A DNA stretch of 64,000 bases, taken from Sophora flavescens (lineage: Eukaryota > Streptophyta > Magnoliopsida > Fabales > Fabaceae). Of the stretch, positions 35,690 through 47,049 are shown piece by piece. Location of the stretch: NCBI GenBank assembly GCA_030762895.1, contig CM061070.1, forward strand, positions 48,902,831 to 48,966,830, given 5' to 3'. The position numbers and the translations under genes were made by a program. Under the pieces are notes generated by a model that had not been told where the DNA came from, searched no databases, and was given only the letters and a program-made list of their open reading frames with translations. Position 1 is the first letter of the stretch. Each line of letters begins with the position of its first letter.

Positions 35690-37081
35690 TGTTAGAACCA
35701 AAGTGGTTTCGGCTTTAAACAATCTCTTAAGTTTTGATATTAACAAAAAGGCTAAATTTGTATGGCAAAGTTCTCTCAAAGATCTAACTTGTTTATTCTA
35801 GCTTGCAGGATTATTAAAGTAGTGCTAGACGAGGAAACCTATATCTTATTTCTTGTTTCTACTAAGAAACAGTATCGGGTCTAAGTTCTCAACACTAGAC
35901 GAGCCTTTCAAACATATGGTAAAAATTTTGAGTCTATAAAGTTATCGCTAGATGAGGCTTTTTAAAATTGGCTAAGGTAAAAGACACTAGACGAGTGTCT
36001 AAGTCTAAGCATAAAATAAGAAGTAGACTAGCCTTTTAACATCTCTAAGAAAATAAGCAAGCCAGTAGACTTACGATTAGACGAGTAAAAATGCCACGTC
36101 AGTAGACGATCTCACTTTTCTGTTTAAGTAAAGTTTTTCACGTCCAAAGACTTGCGCGTCTATTGACTAAGAAGTGAATTTATTTCAAATGATTGAATAT
36201 TTAATTCACAAGAATATATGTCTCTTTCTGTGCTTTTAATTTGTTTATATCCTTGTTTCTTGATAAGAGAAACATAGTACCATAGAGAATATAAAACTTT
36301 GTACTCTGTCACCTTTGTTGTTGTAAAGTTGAACCTAGTATGAAGAAGGAAAGTCGGAAAGCTACCTTCAGTACAACAGAGAAAAGACAGCACCACTTTG
36401 AGCATTCCTCTGATAACTAAGAGTACTTCTCCAAAGTCCATATCAAGTTATCAGTCTCAATGGATCTCAAGCGTGCTATGTCTAAACAGATATAATTTGA
36501 AGACCGTTGAAGAAGTTCAAGGCAGAAGGGCACTTCATCTATAAATATCGGACGACCCCAGTAAAGAAGACATCGAAATTCTAATATTTCAAAGTGCTGA
36601 GACTCTGTTGAAAATTCTCTTAAACTTGTAATACTTAACTGATCTTAAATTTTTATACTCTCACACTTAGTGAGTTCTTGGATCAAAGATCTGTAAATTT
36701 CTTTGTTAGAGTTAGAGCCTGAAGAGGCTTGGCAGAGAAAGAATACTTGTAACCTAAAGAGGTGTTGAATACTTGTAATCTATTTGGAGAATAGTAGAGG
36801 AAACCTTCAAGTAGAAGGGACTTGACGTAGCTCTTGATTGGAAGAGAGTGAACTAGGATAGATCACTTGTGTGAATCTTCTATCCCTTATCTTTTACAGT
36901 ATTTGTTTATACTAACTGTGGGGATTTGGATATGCATTTGTTAACCTTTTAAAAAGGGTTTTATTGCTTGTGTGCACTTATCTTGTTTTACTTGCAAAAA
37001 TATTTGAGAAAAAGGCTTTTTCGAAAAATTGTTAAGAAACACAATTCAACTCCCTTCTTGAGTTTCCCTATGTCAACTTCA
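35690..37081 (+). repeat. 5' LTR of the SIRE-like element
   Basis: TG at 35690 (TGTTAGAACC) to CA at 37081, 1392 bp, followed two bases later by the primer site. The first ~450 bp contain a cluster of (C)TAGACGAG motifs. The 3' part has the phrases GAATACTTGTAA (twice) and CACAATTCAACTCCCTTCTT that also occur in the SIRE-type LTR ending at 49423. Confidence 0.8.
35820..36115 (+). repeat. Cluster of TAGACGAG motifs in the LTR
   Basis: Copies near 35824 (CTAGACGAG), 35894 (CTAGACGAG), 35948 (CTAGATGAG), 35987 (CTAGACGAG), 36022 (GTAGACTAG), 36077 (TTAGACGAG) and 36102 (GTAGACGAT), at irregular spacing. The same word in the opposite orientation clusters in another SIRE-type LTR at 46585-46860. 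Confidence 0.85.
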
Positions 37082-37083
37082 GT

Positions 37084-37096
37084 TGGTATCAGAGCT
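37084..37096 (+). promoter_or_regulatory. Primer binding site of the SIRE-like element
   Basis: TTGGTATCAGAGC is the exact complement of the plant initiator methionine tRNA 3' end and lies two bases inside the LTR end. Confidence 0.93.
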
Positions 37097-37152
37097 CAGT
37101 CTCGAAAGGGTTGAGCATCTAACAAGTGCTGAGGGAGTACGATCCAACAAGC

Positions 37153-38643
37153 ATGGATACAGAAGGACAAGCAATCAATAGACCTCCACTCTTTGATGGT
37201 AGTGACTATAATTACTGGATAAAGAGAATGATGGCTTTTTTTGATGCACAAAATGTAAATAGATGGGAGCTGATTGAAACTAGCTATATTGAGCCAAGAA
37301 GGGATGTTGGAGCTGCTATTGCTAGAGCAGATTGGACTATAGATCAAAAGGCCAAGCATCAACTGAATCTCAAGGCTAAGCACTATCTAATGTGTGCTAT
37401 CACCATATCTGAGCATGACAAGGTTCACAGCTGCAACACTGCTAAAGAAATCTGGGATACTCTTGCCCTAGCTCATGAAGGGTCATCCTAAGTCAAGGAA
37501 TCTAAAATAAGCATGCTGGTTCATCAATGTTTGAAAGATTCCAAACTATCACCAACAGTTTTAGATCTCTTGGAAAGACCTATGAAAATAGAGATCATGT
37601 CAGAAAAAAAAATTGAAGTGTTTACATAAACAGTGGAGACCTAAGGTCACTGCTATTCAGGAGGTAAAGAACCTCAATACTCTCACTCTAGAAGAGCTTA
37701 TTGGATATCTTAAAGTCCATGAGCTTGAACTAAATGAAGAAGAGAGTACTAGAAAAGGAAAGTCGGTTGCCCTAAAGGCAAAGAAGGCAAGCTCATCCAA
37801 AGTTCTCAAAGCTGAGGAATCCTCAGATGAAGCAGACCCTTCTGACAGTGATGAAGGATATGATGAGGATGAACTGTCTTTCATCTCAAGAAAGATTCAA
37901 CATATGTGGAGAAAGAAAGGTGGTTTCAGAAGGAAGCAGTTCAACAAAAAGTTCTTCAAGGAAAAATCAGACTCCAAAGAAAAAGGTCCACCTCTGTGCT
38001 TCGAGTGCAAAAAGCCTAGTAACTTCAAAGTTGACTGTCCAAAACTAAAGGACAAAAATAAGTTCTTCAAAAAGAAGAAGGGCTTGATGGCTACTTGGGA
38101 GGATCTTGATCTCTCATCATCAAAAGAAGAAGATGAAGCTGAGGAATAGGCAAACATCTATCTCAAGGCTGGCACGTCTTCAGAAAGTGAATATACTGAT
38201 GCTGAGGTAATAGAATCTGATTCATTTACTTTACAAGAAGCATTTGATGAATTGCTACACAACTCGTCCATTCTGTCACATGAATATAAAAATCTCAAAA
38301 AGAATTTTCCAAGGTTGATTAAGGAATATGATAAGGTTTGCATGGAAAAGCAAGCTCTTGTAAGTGAAAACAAGAAGCTTGAGTTAGAGAATGTCAGTAC
38401 TGACAGACTCAAAGTTGAGCCTGATGTCTCTTGCGAAGTTACAAAACTAAAGCAAGATGTGACATATCTGACAGACACTCTGTTTAAATTTGTAGGGGGC
38501 TCAGAAAAATTAAGCATGATATTGAGGTACCCTATGTCACCTCATGATAAGTCTGGCTTAGGCTATGATAAAGAGAAGCATGAAGCATCTCACAAAATAT
38601 CAAAACCTCATGCACACCAAAGAGTTTCTAAAACTCAACAATA
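37153..38643 (+). pseudogene. Copia gag of the SIRE-like element
   Basis: The ATG at 37153 gives MDTEGQAINRPPLFDGSDYN, the copia gag (UBN2-type) start, followed by YWIKRMMAFF and the TAKEIWDTL block. A TAA at 37489 and a shift near 37530 break it. The frame resumes at 37613 with TLEELIGYLKVHELELNEEE, an acidic stretch, a basic stretch and a zinc knuckle CFECKKPSNFKVDC in which the conserved His is replaced by Asn. After a TAG at 38147-38149 the same frame carries a coiled-coil-like region to 38643. Gag binds RNA and builds the particle in the living family; here it is broken. Confidence 0.85.
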
Positions 38644-38809
38644 GGATACTAAAACAAAATCAAGCTCGTCCAATACCTACTATAATGTATGTGGAAAAAG
38701 TCGCATACAACATCTAGATGCATACATAGAAAACATGTTAAACATGCTCGTCTAGTGACTACTAACAGGAAAGGACCCGAGTCAATCTGGATACCTAAAA
38801 ATCAGATTA

Positions 38810-39193
38810 TCCTTGTAGCAGACTTGCTTAACAACATGAAAGAAACACGCATCTTGGTACTTGGACAGTGGATGCTCACGTCACATGACGGGATAAAAGT
38901 GTATTTTCCAAGACCTTAGACATAAAGATGGCTGCTGGGTTACCTTTGGAGGTAATCAGAAAGGAAAAATCATTGGAGTAGGTAAAATTGGTAAGCATCC
39001 TTTTCCCTCCATTGACAATGTTCTTCTAGTTAATGGTTTAAAACACAATCTGCTGAGCATAAGTCAATTATGTGATAGTGGGTTTGCTTTTTCTTTTGAT
39101 CAGAACATGTGTAATGTCAAAAAGGCTGATGGATCACTCTTATTCAATATCAAGAGGCAAAACAATCTGTATAAGATTGACTTAGAGGACCTC
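38810..39193 (+). pseudogene. Copia protease and pre-integrase remnant
   Basis: DSGCSRHMTG is encoded at 38864-38893, the copia protease active site (D-S-G). Further on come GKIIGVGKIG and LLSISQLCDSGF, the conserved core of the protease-to-integrase linker, then the start of the GAG-pre-integrase domain (IKRQNNLYKI). The sequence ends abruptly at the Tekay-type LTR boundary. The frame shifts at least once. Confidence 0.85.
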
Positions 39194-42100
39194 TGAGACA
39201 CCCCGTTGTGCCTCGGTGCTTTATTAGATTAAAGCCTTCGTTATTAATTCCTTAATCGTGCGCTTAATGTGAAAAGACGTAAAAAAAAACTTAAGTTAAA
39301 GAGCATACAAGCTTCAATTACTTAAAACTTCATACCATAATTATATTGCTAATACAGACATATGCCTTATACATATTTCAAAACACTATTGAAGGTATTC
39401 TCTCAGTAGGATCCCTCACAGGCATAAACTAAAATGAAAGTCATACTTAGTGGAAACATATAAAAATACTTCTTAGATGCACTGGCCATACTATCTATAC
39501 TCTAATCACCATGGGTCACAGCTCGACCTCCCACCTCTGGTCCGTAAGGAGTTCCATCCAACTCCTCAGCAACCTCCGTTTCATACAGAGTTCCGTCCAG
39601 CTCCTCAACAACATAATCCTCCATCGGGTCTTCTAGCGTAAATAAAGTAAACACAAAAAAATACAGAAATATAGGGGATAAGAAGCAATTCTATCATCAA
39701 AAAGTGGAACAGAGTTATAGTATATAATATAACAAAAGTCACAGACAAACATCACACTAAATCAACCATCATCCATAATTCAATATATATCATCCTCTAC
39801 CCTCAACTCATGCAATCTAACACTTTATGCTGACGTGGCCACTTCCAATTCCTTCACACATTCCCTGTTGGGAATGTCAGTCAGTTGTTCAAGTGACATG
39901 TTCCAAATTCCCGGTGCACATTCTCTTCCCTGATGAGAATGCTCACGCAAAGCGATGACACTATAGCTGCACGATCATCCCGGTGCACACCCTGTCCACT
40001 CTCGAGGGTGCTCATGAAATTCAATGACACAATAGCTGCACAACCTATATCTAAGGTGGAACAGTCTAGCAAGAACTCCTGGCCTCGTGTATTCCAAATA
40101 CACGGTTGTGAACAACAATACAAACATATGAATCTCACTAACCCGCATTAACAACAACCAAGTGCCTTAACCTTCCATCAAAACCTCAACACATGTTCTA
40201 TATCACAACTCCTCTTTGAAATAATTAGTTTAGGCTGGGAACCTCTAAATCACCGTTATTCTCACCCCCAAACCAACAACACCCGAGCTATACATATCTT
40301 CGCTTAAGAATCAACTAAGTACAATATTAAAAACCAGGCAGATCATGCATAACACAATATCAGGAAATATTCAAGCACTAAAAAAATACGTCACATACAA
40401 TGGAATACCTCAACCAGGGTATCACAATCAATCAATAAACATAAAGTCAGACATCATCAAATACTTAAAATCAACTAATATCGATAAACCTACAATCCCC
40501 GAATCATCATTGGTTTTACAGAAAAGGTTTTGAATGTGATTTTGGTCTTGTCGATTACTTGACTACTAGTAGGGTTTAGGTCGCCCTACACAATTATTAT
40601 AGAATATACTACTTATGGATTCCGAAGGTAGAATGATTCTTTCCCCCACCCGAGTTATCACCGGGATTCCGACTTCGACGATCCTCGTTATCACACCACA
40701 GTTTAACAGTTCCTCCTTCTACCAAACAACATAATTATAATTAATTAACAAAATTTCCCTTAATCCTAGAATAGCTAGGTTCGGTCATTCAAATCAAATT
40801 AGGGCTAGGATCATTTTCTCATTCTAATCTTTTGGATGGTAGTTCCTAAGGTATTAGCTAACATAGATAAATTGCTATAATTCAAAAATATGAAACAAAA
40901 TCCTCTAACCAAATAGGTTAGGGTTTCGGCCATGTATAGTGAAATTGGCTAGGATTCAAATCAACTTAATCTCTTAGATAAATGATCCTAGAGTATTAAG
41001 TATACAAGATAAATTGTCATAAGTTCAAGATTTAACAAAAATCATCCATTTCTCTTTCCCTAGGGTTTCGGCCTTCATGAAAAAGTTAGGTTAGAAAATT
41101 TAGTTGGACTTAAGCTCTTGGATTTAAATCATACAAGTACTAGTGAGCTTTAATCAAGTATTAGACTTTAAAAATTGAACAAAATCATCAAACTCATTTT
41201 TGAGAGGGTTTCGGCCATCTATAGAACATAGGGACGGAAAATGTTTTTGATTACATGCTCTTGGATAATGAAAGAAGGGATCATAACTAGATCATAGAAA
41301 TTGGTTTCACATTTTTATGATTTTTCTACAATTTTCTAGAATTATTTAAAGTTCTAGATCTAGAAATGAAAAACTATGAAATATGAAGAACAAAAGCTTA
41401 AGAATGGAAGGAGATGATCATGGATGATCCTATTACCTTAAGAGTGTGAAGAAGATGAAGAAATGTTGATTATCTTGGCAAGGTTTTCCTAAAGCATGAA
41501 CTTGAGCTCTTGAAGATGATAATGATGTTTTGTGTATTTTTAGGAAGAAAATGAAGAACATGAAGAGAAGAAATGAAGAGGGGACTGCGGCCTCAAGGGG
41601 GTTTTATAGGGAAAATATTAGGCCTTGTTTGGTTTGTTAGCTTTTAGATTAATGGGTTTTGTAATTATTTAATTAATATATGAGTAACTATGGGTAATAA
41701 TTAACTTAACTAGGGTTACTTTGCTAACTATGGTTAATAAACATTTGGCTCACATTAAATGAAGGTGTGACTGATTTCTTGTCCTCAAGAATTAACAATG
41801 GTTCCTTAACCATGGTTAAAATTTAACTAAACATCGGTTAGGTTAAGCTTGTGGGTATTTTGGTCATTTCACTTGAAAATTCATTTTTACTGAAATTTAA
41901 GGCCGGACTCATTTTCCTCTCTGCTACATTAATCTCTCCTAATACCTCAGCTCCATAATCGACTTCGTCGTTTACCCGACTTATCCCCCGATCTAGGTTT
42001 TACATGTTTTTTCAACGAATACACCCGAATAAAATAATATTAATTTCATTCCTAACGAATTTTTTCGAAACTTGGAAAATACTCCGGGACAAAATATAAA

Positions 42101-42344
42101 ACCTAATGGTTTCGTTCATGAGTCGAAATTAGGGTTTCTGCTCAATAAAATCTTACTGTCAGTGAAAACGCAGACCGAGCTCCGTCTGAATTTTCAACCC
42201 AAAATTTAACCGAAACTCTCTACCATAATATAGATTATGAATATGATTTTATTTTATTTAAAATCATTTTATTACTCTCAGATTAAAAGTTAAATAATTA
42301 TATTTTAACCTGTTAAACAACATAATTAAAATCAGGTTGTTACA
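39194..42344 (-). repeat. LTR of a truncated Tekay-type gypsy element
   Basis: It begins TGAGACACCCC at 39194, preceded by ACCTC, and ends GGTTGTTACA at 42344, 3151 bp. It is followed by a polypurine tract and the 3' end of chromodomain-coding sequence, so it is a 3' LTR on the minus strand. It is a different family from the 4801 element: end sequences and layout agree but most of the length does not. Small ORFs inside have no domains. Confidence 0.88.
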
Positions 42345-42450
42345 TTACTACCCCTCTTAGAAGAAAATTCCGTCCTCGGAATTTATGTACCTTAGAAAAG
42401 ATGTGGATATTGTTGTTGCATATCCGCCTTGCATTCCCAAGTAGCATCTG
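42345..42450 (-). pseudogene. Tekay-type polypurine tract and chromodomain end
   Basis: On the minus strand the sequence reads DATWECKADMQQQYPHLF then a stop, then AGAGGGGTAGTAA against the LTR. This is the counterpart of the DATWEKE...QQQYPHMF end at 7832-7930. The rest of the internal region is gone because a copia LTR begins at 42451. Confidence 0.85.
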
Positions 42451-42755
42451 TGAAATATTGATTTCATTCAATTAACCAGAGTAGGTACAATGGGTTTAAA
42501 ATTTAAATAGACGAAAAAATGTACAACAATCAGAATCCTAATAATTTGATAAAGCTAATTCCTAGAGTATTAATTATCTATGCTAAGTCTTAGGAGAGTA
42601 AATACATAAGATACATGAATACAAAGAATAAAAATCCACCATCCGCACCGTCCACAACCAACACTCCCCCTCAAGTTGGGTCATAGATGTTAATCATGCC
42701 CAACTTGAATCTCAAGTTTTCATAGTTAGCTCTCGATAGTGCCTTGAGTATGTGG
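42451..42755 (-). mobile_element. Short copia LTR and 3' internal end
   Basis: TGAAATATTG at 42451 to ACCAACA at 42663 forms a 213-bp TG...CA unit. It is followed on the plus strand by CTCCCCCTCAAGTTGGG, on the minus strand a polypurine tract CAACTTGAGGGGGAG just before the LTR. This is a minus-strand copia 3' end inserted in the chromodomain remnant. Only about 90 bp of the internal part remains before SIRE-like sequence starts. Confidence 0.75.
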
Positions 42756-44515
42756 CTTCTAATACTCAAGAAGGAGGGTTGAATTGAGTATGTGTTATTT
42801 TGAAAACTTTTCCCCATTTTGCAAAAATTGAAACTTTTCTCAGCTTCTTGAAAAATGTTTTGTCAACCAACTAAAACCAAAACAAGTTTTTGCTTAGTGA
42901 TAGGTTCAAAACTTTATTCTTTTACAAGAAACATAGAGATGAAAAGATCGATTCAGATATTATGCATTCACAGATTTACTCCTTAACAATTTGCCTAATC
43001 ACACATTCATCAAATAAAGCAATTAAAAGAGTTAAGGGATAGAGAGAAATGCAAACCGAGATTTTATCCTGGTTCAGCTACCTCCTCTGTTAACCTACAT
43101 CCAGTCCCCACTTTGCAGTGAGTTTTGTCCACTAAAAATCAAAACAATTACATGATTCTTTACAATCTTCAACTCCCAATTTTCTTCTACCTAATTGAAA
43201 GCTTTTCAGTCAAAGCAATCTTGTAATTCCCAAGAGTCCCTTCTACTCTTGTCAAACCACCAAGAGTCCCTTCTACTCTTAATCTACACAGAGAGAACAC
43301 CTTCTCTCTAATATTCTTTTTGCAGTAAGAAAGGTTTTTGATTCATATTCTAAGAAATCAAATATTACAAACTGAGTGAATTCGTGTTTAGAAAGTGTTT
43401 GCCCAAGCCTTTATATAGGAGTATGTCAAAATAGATCTGTTGGGCACACTTCAAAAGTTGGTTAAGATCAAAACAAACTTTCATTGAAAATATTAGTTAT
43501 CAGTCAATCGATTGTCTAATCGATGTATTAATCAAAGATTCAATTTTTATAATTGAATACATCAATTGCCTAATCGATTGTGTTCTTGAAAATTCTTGAT
43601 TCTGACTGATACATAGATGTGTACATCGATTATGTTCTTGAAAATCACAAGCATCATCAACCCAGAATTCTTTACATCGATTGGTAAATCGATTGCATAA
43701 TGGGTTTCAAAAGTGTTTGCCTCTGTTTGGGCTTATGCATCGATGTACTAATCGATTGTTCTATCACTTTTAAAAGACTTAACTTCTGTTCTGTGTTTAC
43801 ATTGATGTACCAATTGATTGGATTCATGTTTTCATAGTTGGCTTCTGTTCATCCTAATGCATCGATTGGTCAATCGATTGTAAGCTTCTTTCAAAAAGTG
43901 TCAACTTCTATTTCACCTTATACATCAATTGTGCAATCGATGTACTGAAGCTTGTTTTACATTTTTATCAAGCCAGTCACAATCAATCAATGTATACATT
44001 TATGTATACTATTTATACATTGATGTACACATTGGTTTTCATTAAAAGTTAGTTAATTAACTGAAAGTACATTGATATACACATAGATGTACATAACTTT
44101 CAATTAATCCTTTTTCATTCTAAGTTCATTTCACTTTATGAAAAACTTTTTAATTTGTTTTTATGAGAGCTATTTCAAAAAGAAAAACTTTAAAATATTT
44201 CTTTACATTGATAATCTAATATTGCTTGAGATCCTTTGAGATTCTTCTTTGTAGATCTTCATCTTCAAGCATTCCTTCATGATCCTTCTTTTGCTCCTTT
44301 GATCATTTGCATCCTTTTCCTTGCACTGATTATATCTTATACAAAAATTCAAACTTGGCAAGAAATTAGTGAATCAAAGTGTACTTAAAGTTAGTTTAGT
44401 CATTAGTCAAAACACAATAGGGTTATTTTTCCACAAGAAGATCTCAAATATGATTTTGTTTTTCTCAAAATCACTTTCTAGATCTCCAGTAAAAATATAG
44501 AATATAATTAACGAT
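42756..44515 (-). repeat. SIRE-like LTR, inverted
   Basis: Its left end TGTGGCTTCTAATACTCAAG is the reverse complement of the end of the 35320-35689 fragment, and TTTATCCTGGTTCAGCTACC near 43065 matches that fragment inverted. It is therefore a SIRE-type LTR on the minus strand. The right end is uncertain; a GGGGTGTTGCA near 44531 might be a boundary. No coding sequence is seen. Confidence 0.6.
43500..44095. repeat. Cluster of ATCGAT-type motifs
   Basis: More than a dozen ATCGATTG, ATCGATGTA and near variants (for example near 43507, 43518, 43572, 43626, 43675, 43687, 43739, 43750, 43860, 43872, 43936), irregularly spaced, often in pairs such as ATCGATTGGTCAATCGATTG. Later variants drift to ATTGATGTA. 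Confidence 0.85.
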
Positions 44516-44540
44516 TAAGATGAGAGAAAATGGGGTGTTG

Positions 44541-46047
44541 CAATCAAAGCCACAACACCTTCACCCACACCTAAACAGAAAACACCTACCCCTTCACCAA
44601 AGAACAAAACCCCAACACCTCCACCTACATCACCTTTACGTGTACCCTCACTACACAGATCCCCAACACCACCACATATCTCACCAAATAGAGAACCAAC
44701 GCCACCACTTGCCTCACCTATCCATGAACCTTCACCTGACCCTGTTTCTGAACCACAAATTTTTGAAACACACCCTTCTGTTTCTGACCACCATGGTTCT
44801 GAAACTAACCATCACATGTCTGAACCTCCCACTCCCCATTCCACTCACTCTTTTGATGACCATGTCACTAACTTTGACATGTTTGAATCCCACATTCCTT
44901 CACCACCACCTAGATCACCTACCCCAGAATGGTTGAAAAACCGGTGTCAAATACCCCTAAGAAATATCTTCCCTGATCTTTTCTCTGAAACCAGACACAA
45001 CTTCCTACCAAAGGCCATCCTACCTAGATACCATCTCTCCTCCAGAACCACTCATTTCTCTGTCTCAGATGCTTGCAGCTCTGACATGTTGTTTAGCAAG
45101 GATTTGGATCTAATTGTTTCACTAGAAGCAGAGAGGTAACTGGTGATGCTAGCAGAGAGGCAACTTGTGAAGCTAGCTGAGAAGCAGAAGTCCTCAGCAA
45201 GGTGGAAGCCTAATCCTCATGTCTTCATGAAGCCCTCCACTGAGATCAAAGTCATGCCTGACTCAATGGTATTGAAAGGGAAGCAGAAAGTTGTGTCCAT
45301 GCCTGGAGAACAGAAATACTATCTCATCAAACTTAATGATGACAGATGCAAGTTCAGGAAGAGGATAGTCACCACTGCCACCTTCTCTAAGTATCTGAAG
45401 TTTGGAGACATCTACTTAAGATGATATGGGTCAAGCTTTGGGATGTCTGAGGAAGAAAAGAAGGATATCCCCACCAGACGTAGCCAAGCCTATGCTCTTT
45501 ACCCTTTTGCACCCTTTGTGTATACCTTCCCTACTTTATTTGTCATTTTACCTTTCTTTGTCTTAAATTTTCTCAATCTACCCCTATAATCCCCATAAAT
45601 CTCATTAGGAGATCTTATGAGTTCATGCTTACCCTCGTAGAGTCTCCCCTCCATCAGGAGAGAATCCAATGGTTTCTGGATACTTTCTTCCCAAACAATG
45701 ACTTTGAAACCACTTTGTCAACTGGTGTTTATTTGGATCCTCAGCCTAAGGATGAAATTTCAGTTGAAGAGTTACCTCCTACCCCTCCTCCTAGTCCTCC
45801 TCCATCTGCATCTGCAACTTCTTTGGCTACAACAGACTCCACTGCTCCTATTGTTGCACATGACCCTGCTTCTCATCAAAGACTGGATGAAATGGCCACC
45901 TATATGTAAATTGCTATGCAGAAATAGGATGCAGCTTTGGAACAACAAGCTTCATTCCAGACCACAATATTAGCTCAGCAAGCAGCAATGCATAGGATGT
46001 TGGAAGCTCTCTTCAAGGGACAAGGAGGCCCTAGCTCTAGCTTATAG
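44541..46047 (+). pseudogene. SIRE-type envelope-like ORF region
   Basis: From about 44541 one frame reads a proline-rich hydrophilic stretch (PTPSPKNKTPTPPP), then SPTPEWLKNRCQIPLRNIFP and on to a stop at 45137-45139. The same frame continues with WKPNPHVFMKPSTEIKVMP to a stop near 45422. A hydrophobic stretch (FAPFVYTFPTLFVILPFF) follows. A second frame from 45625 gives a proline-rich part and a C-terminus with QQAAMHRMLEALFKGQG, ending at 46047. This layout and its place before the 3' polypurine tract fit the ORF annotated as envelope-like in legume SIRE-type elements. Whether that ORF acts as an envelope is unproven in the family. Two stops and a frameshift break it here. Confidence 0.6.
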
Positions 46048-46437
46048 GATTTAGTTTTTCTTTTCTTAGAGTCATGCAATGTACTGTCAGTGAAGTCCAT
46101 ATCACTTCTTGTAAACATTTGTTTTGACTCTTAATGAAATGAATATATTTTATTACTTTTGGCTCTTTATTATTTATATATCTATTGTTAATCTTTTTGA
46201 TTGATGCCAAAAGGGAAGGACGTAAAAGTAATAGAAATAATAACTTAACAGAAAAATTTGTCTTGCTATGTAACTTGTTTTGCTCCGATATCTGTTTTTA
46301 CTCAGATACTTGTTTTTATCTTATGCACAAACTAAGGGGGAGCATAACATATTTTCATACTTGTCAAATTTCTGCTATTACTTTTTGATGTTCAATAAAA
46401 TCAGAAAAATTATTTATCACCATCAAAAAGGGGGAGA
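46048..46437 (+). other. Spacer and polypurine tract before the LTR
   Basis: Non-coding, T- and A-rich. It has an earlier purine run AAGGGGGAGCA near 46334 and the likely plus-strand primer AAAAAGGGGGAGAA at 46425-46438. Two such runs are common in SIRE-type 3' ends. Confidence 0.65.
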
Positions 46438-46584
46438 ATCTTAAGACCTCATAAGTCTTGAACACATTCAATGTGTAAATTCTCTAAGTTTTGATGATTC
46501 CAAATATATTAAGTATGGTATTATTGAACCATGTGAAATTACGGACAAGACTGTTTAAGTGTGCAGAAGATTGGTCTTAGGTTC

Positions 46585-46865
46585 ACTCGTCTAATTTTGA
46601 CCCGCCTAAGTTTTAGTGTGTTGCAGTTTTTCAGACCTGTCTGAAAAACCACTCGTCTAAAAGAAAGGTCAACTTAGTCAAAGACCAATTCAACTTTTAG
46701 TCAAGGTTCTGATTTAGTTGATGACGTGACAAGGATCAAAAGTCTGAAAAAGCCTTAGTGGATCACCCGTATGAAAAAGGCTCTATCACCCGTCTAACTT
46801 TTGGATAACCACACTCGTCCAATTTTAGGCTCAACAACACCCGTCTAATTTTTAGACTCTGCTGC
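46585..46865 (+). repeat. Cluster of CTCGTCTAA motifs
   Basis: Copies near 46587 (CTCGTCTAATTTTG), 46652 (CTCGTCTAAAAG), 46765 (CCCGTATGA), 46788 (CCCGTCTAAC), 46813 (CTCGTCCAATTTT) and 46831 (CCCGTCTAATTTTT), with another pair near 49288-49306 in both orientations. This is the reverse complement of the TAGACGAG word at 35820-36115. Confidence 0.85.
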
Positions 46866-47049
46866 ACAGTATTAATGTCAGAATGTCAGAAGGAAGTCCA
46901 AGTCAACTTTATTTAAAAAAGATGTCATTCTTAAGGACCTCGAAGACCTCTGGACAAAAGCACCAAGGACAAAGAATAAAGAATTCATTCTTTCAAGTGT
47001 TTAAGGAATAAATGATAAGCCTCTGGCTTATCTAGTTTTATAACTAGAT

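Larger units (their letters stand above)
35690..39193 (+). mobile_element. SIRE-like Ty1/copia element, 5' part
   Basis: LTR 35690-37081, tRNA primer site at 37084, gag at 37153-38643 and protease with the pre-integrase region up to 39193. The element is cut at 39194 by a Tekay-type LTR. The rest of pol is not seen on the far side, where other fragments follow. The gag is interrupted by a stop at 37489-37491, a deletion/frameshift near 37530 and a stop at 38147-38149. Confidence 0.85.

Noticed and set aside
37657..38157. Ser-rich minus-strand ORFs opposite gag
   Set aside because: Shadows of the acidic Lys/Glu-rich gag frame on the plus strand.
43500..44095. Regular-looking repeats that could suggest a CRISPR array
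   Set aside because: The repeats are only 8-10 bp, irregularly spaced and sited in a plant LTR; no cas genes and a plant genomic context.
44520..44936. His/Leu/Pro-rich 138-residue plus-strand ORF
   Set aside because: It is the shifted frame of the proline-rich envelope-like region; the composition follows from reading proline codons out of frame.
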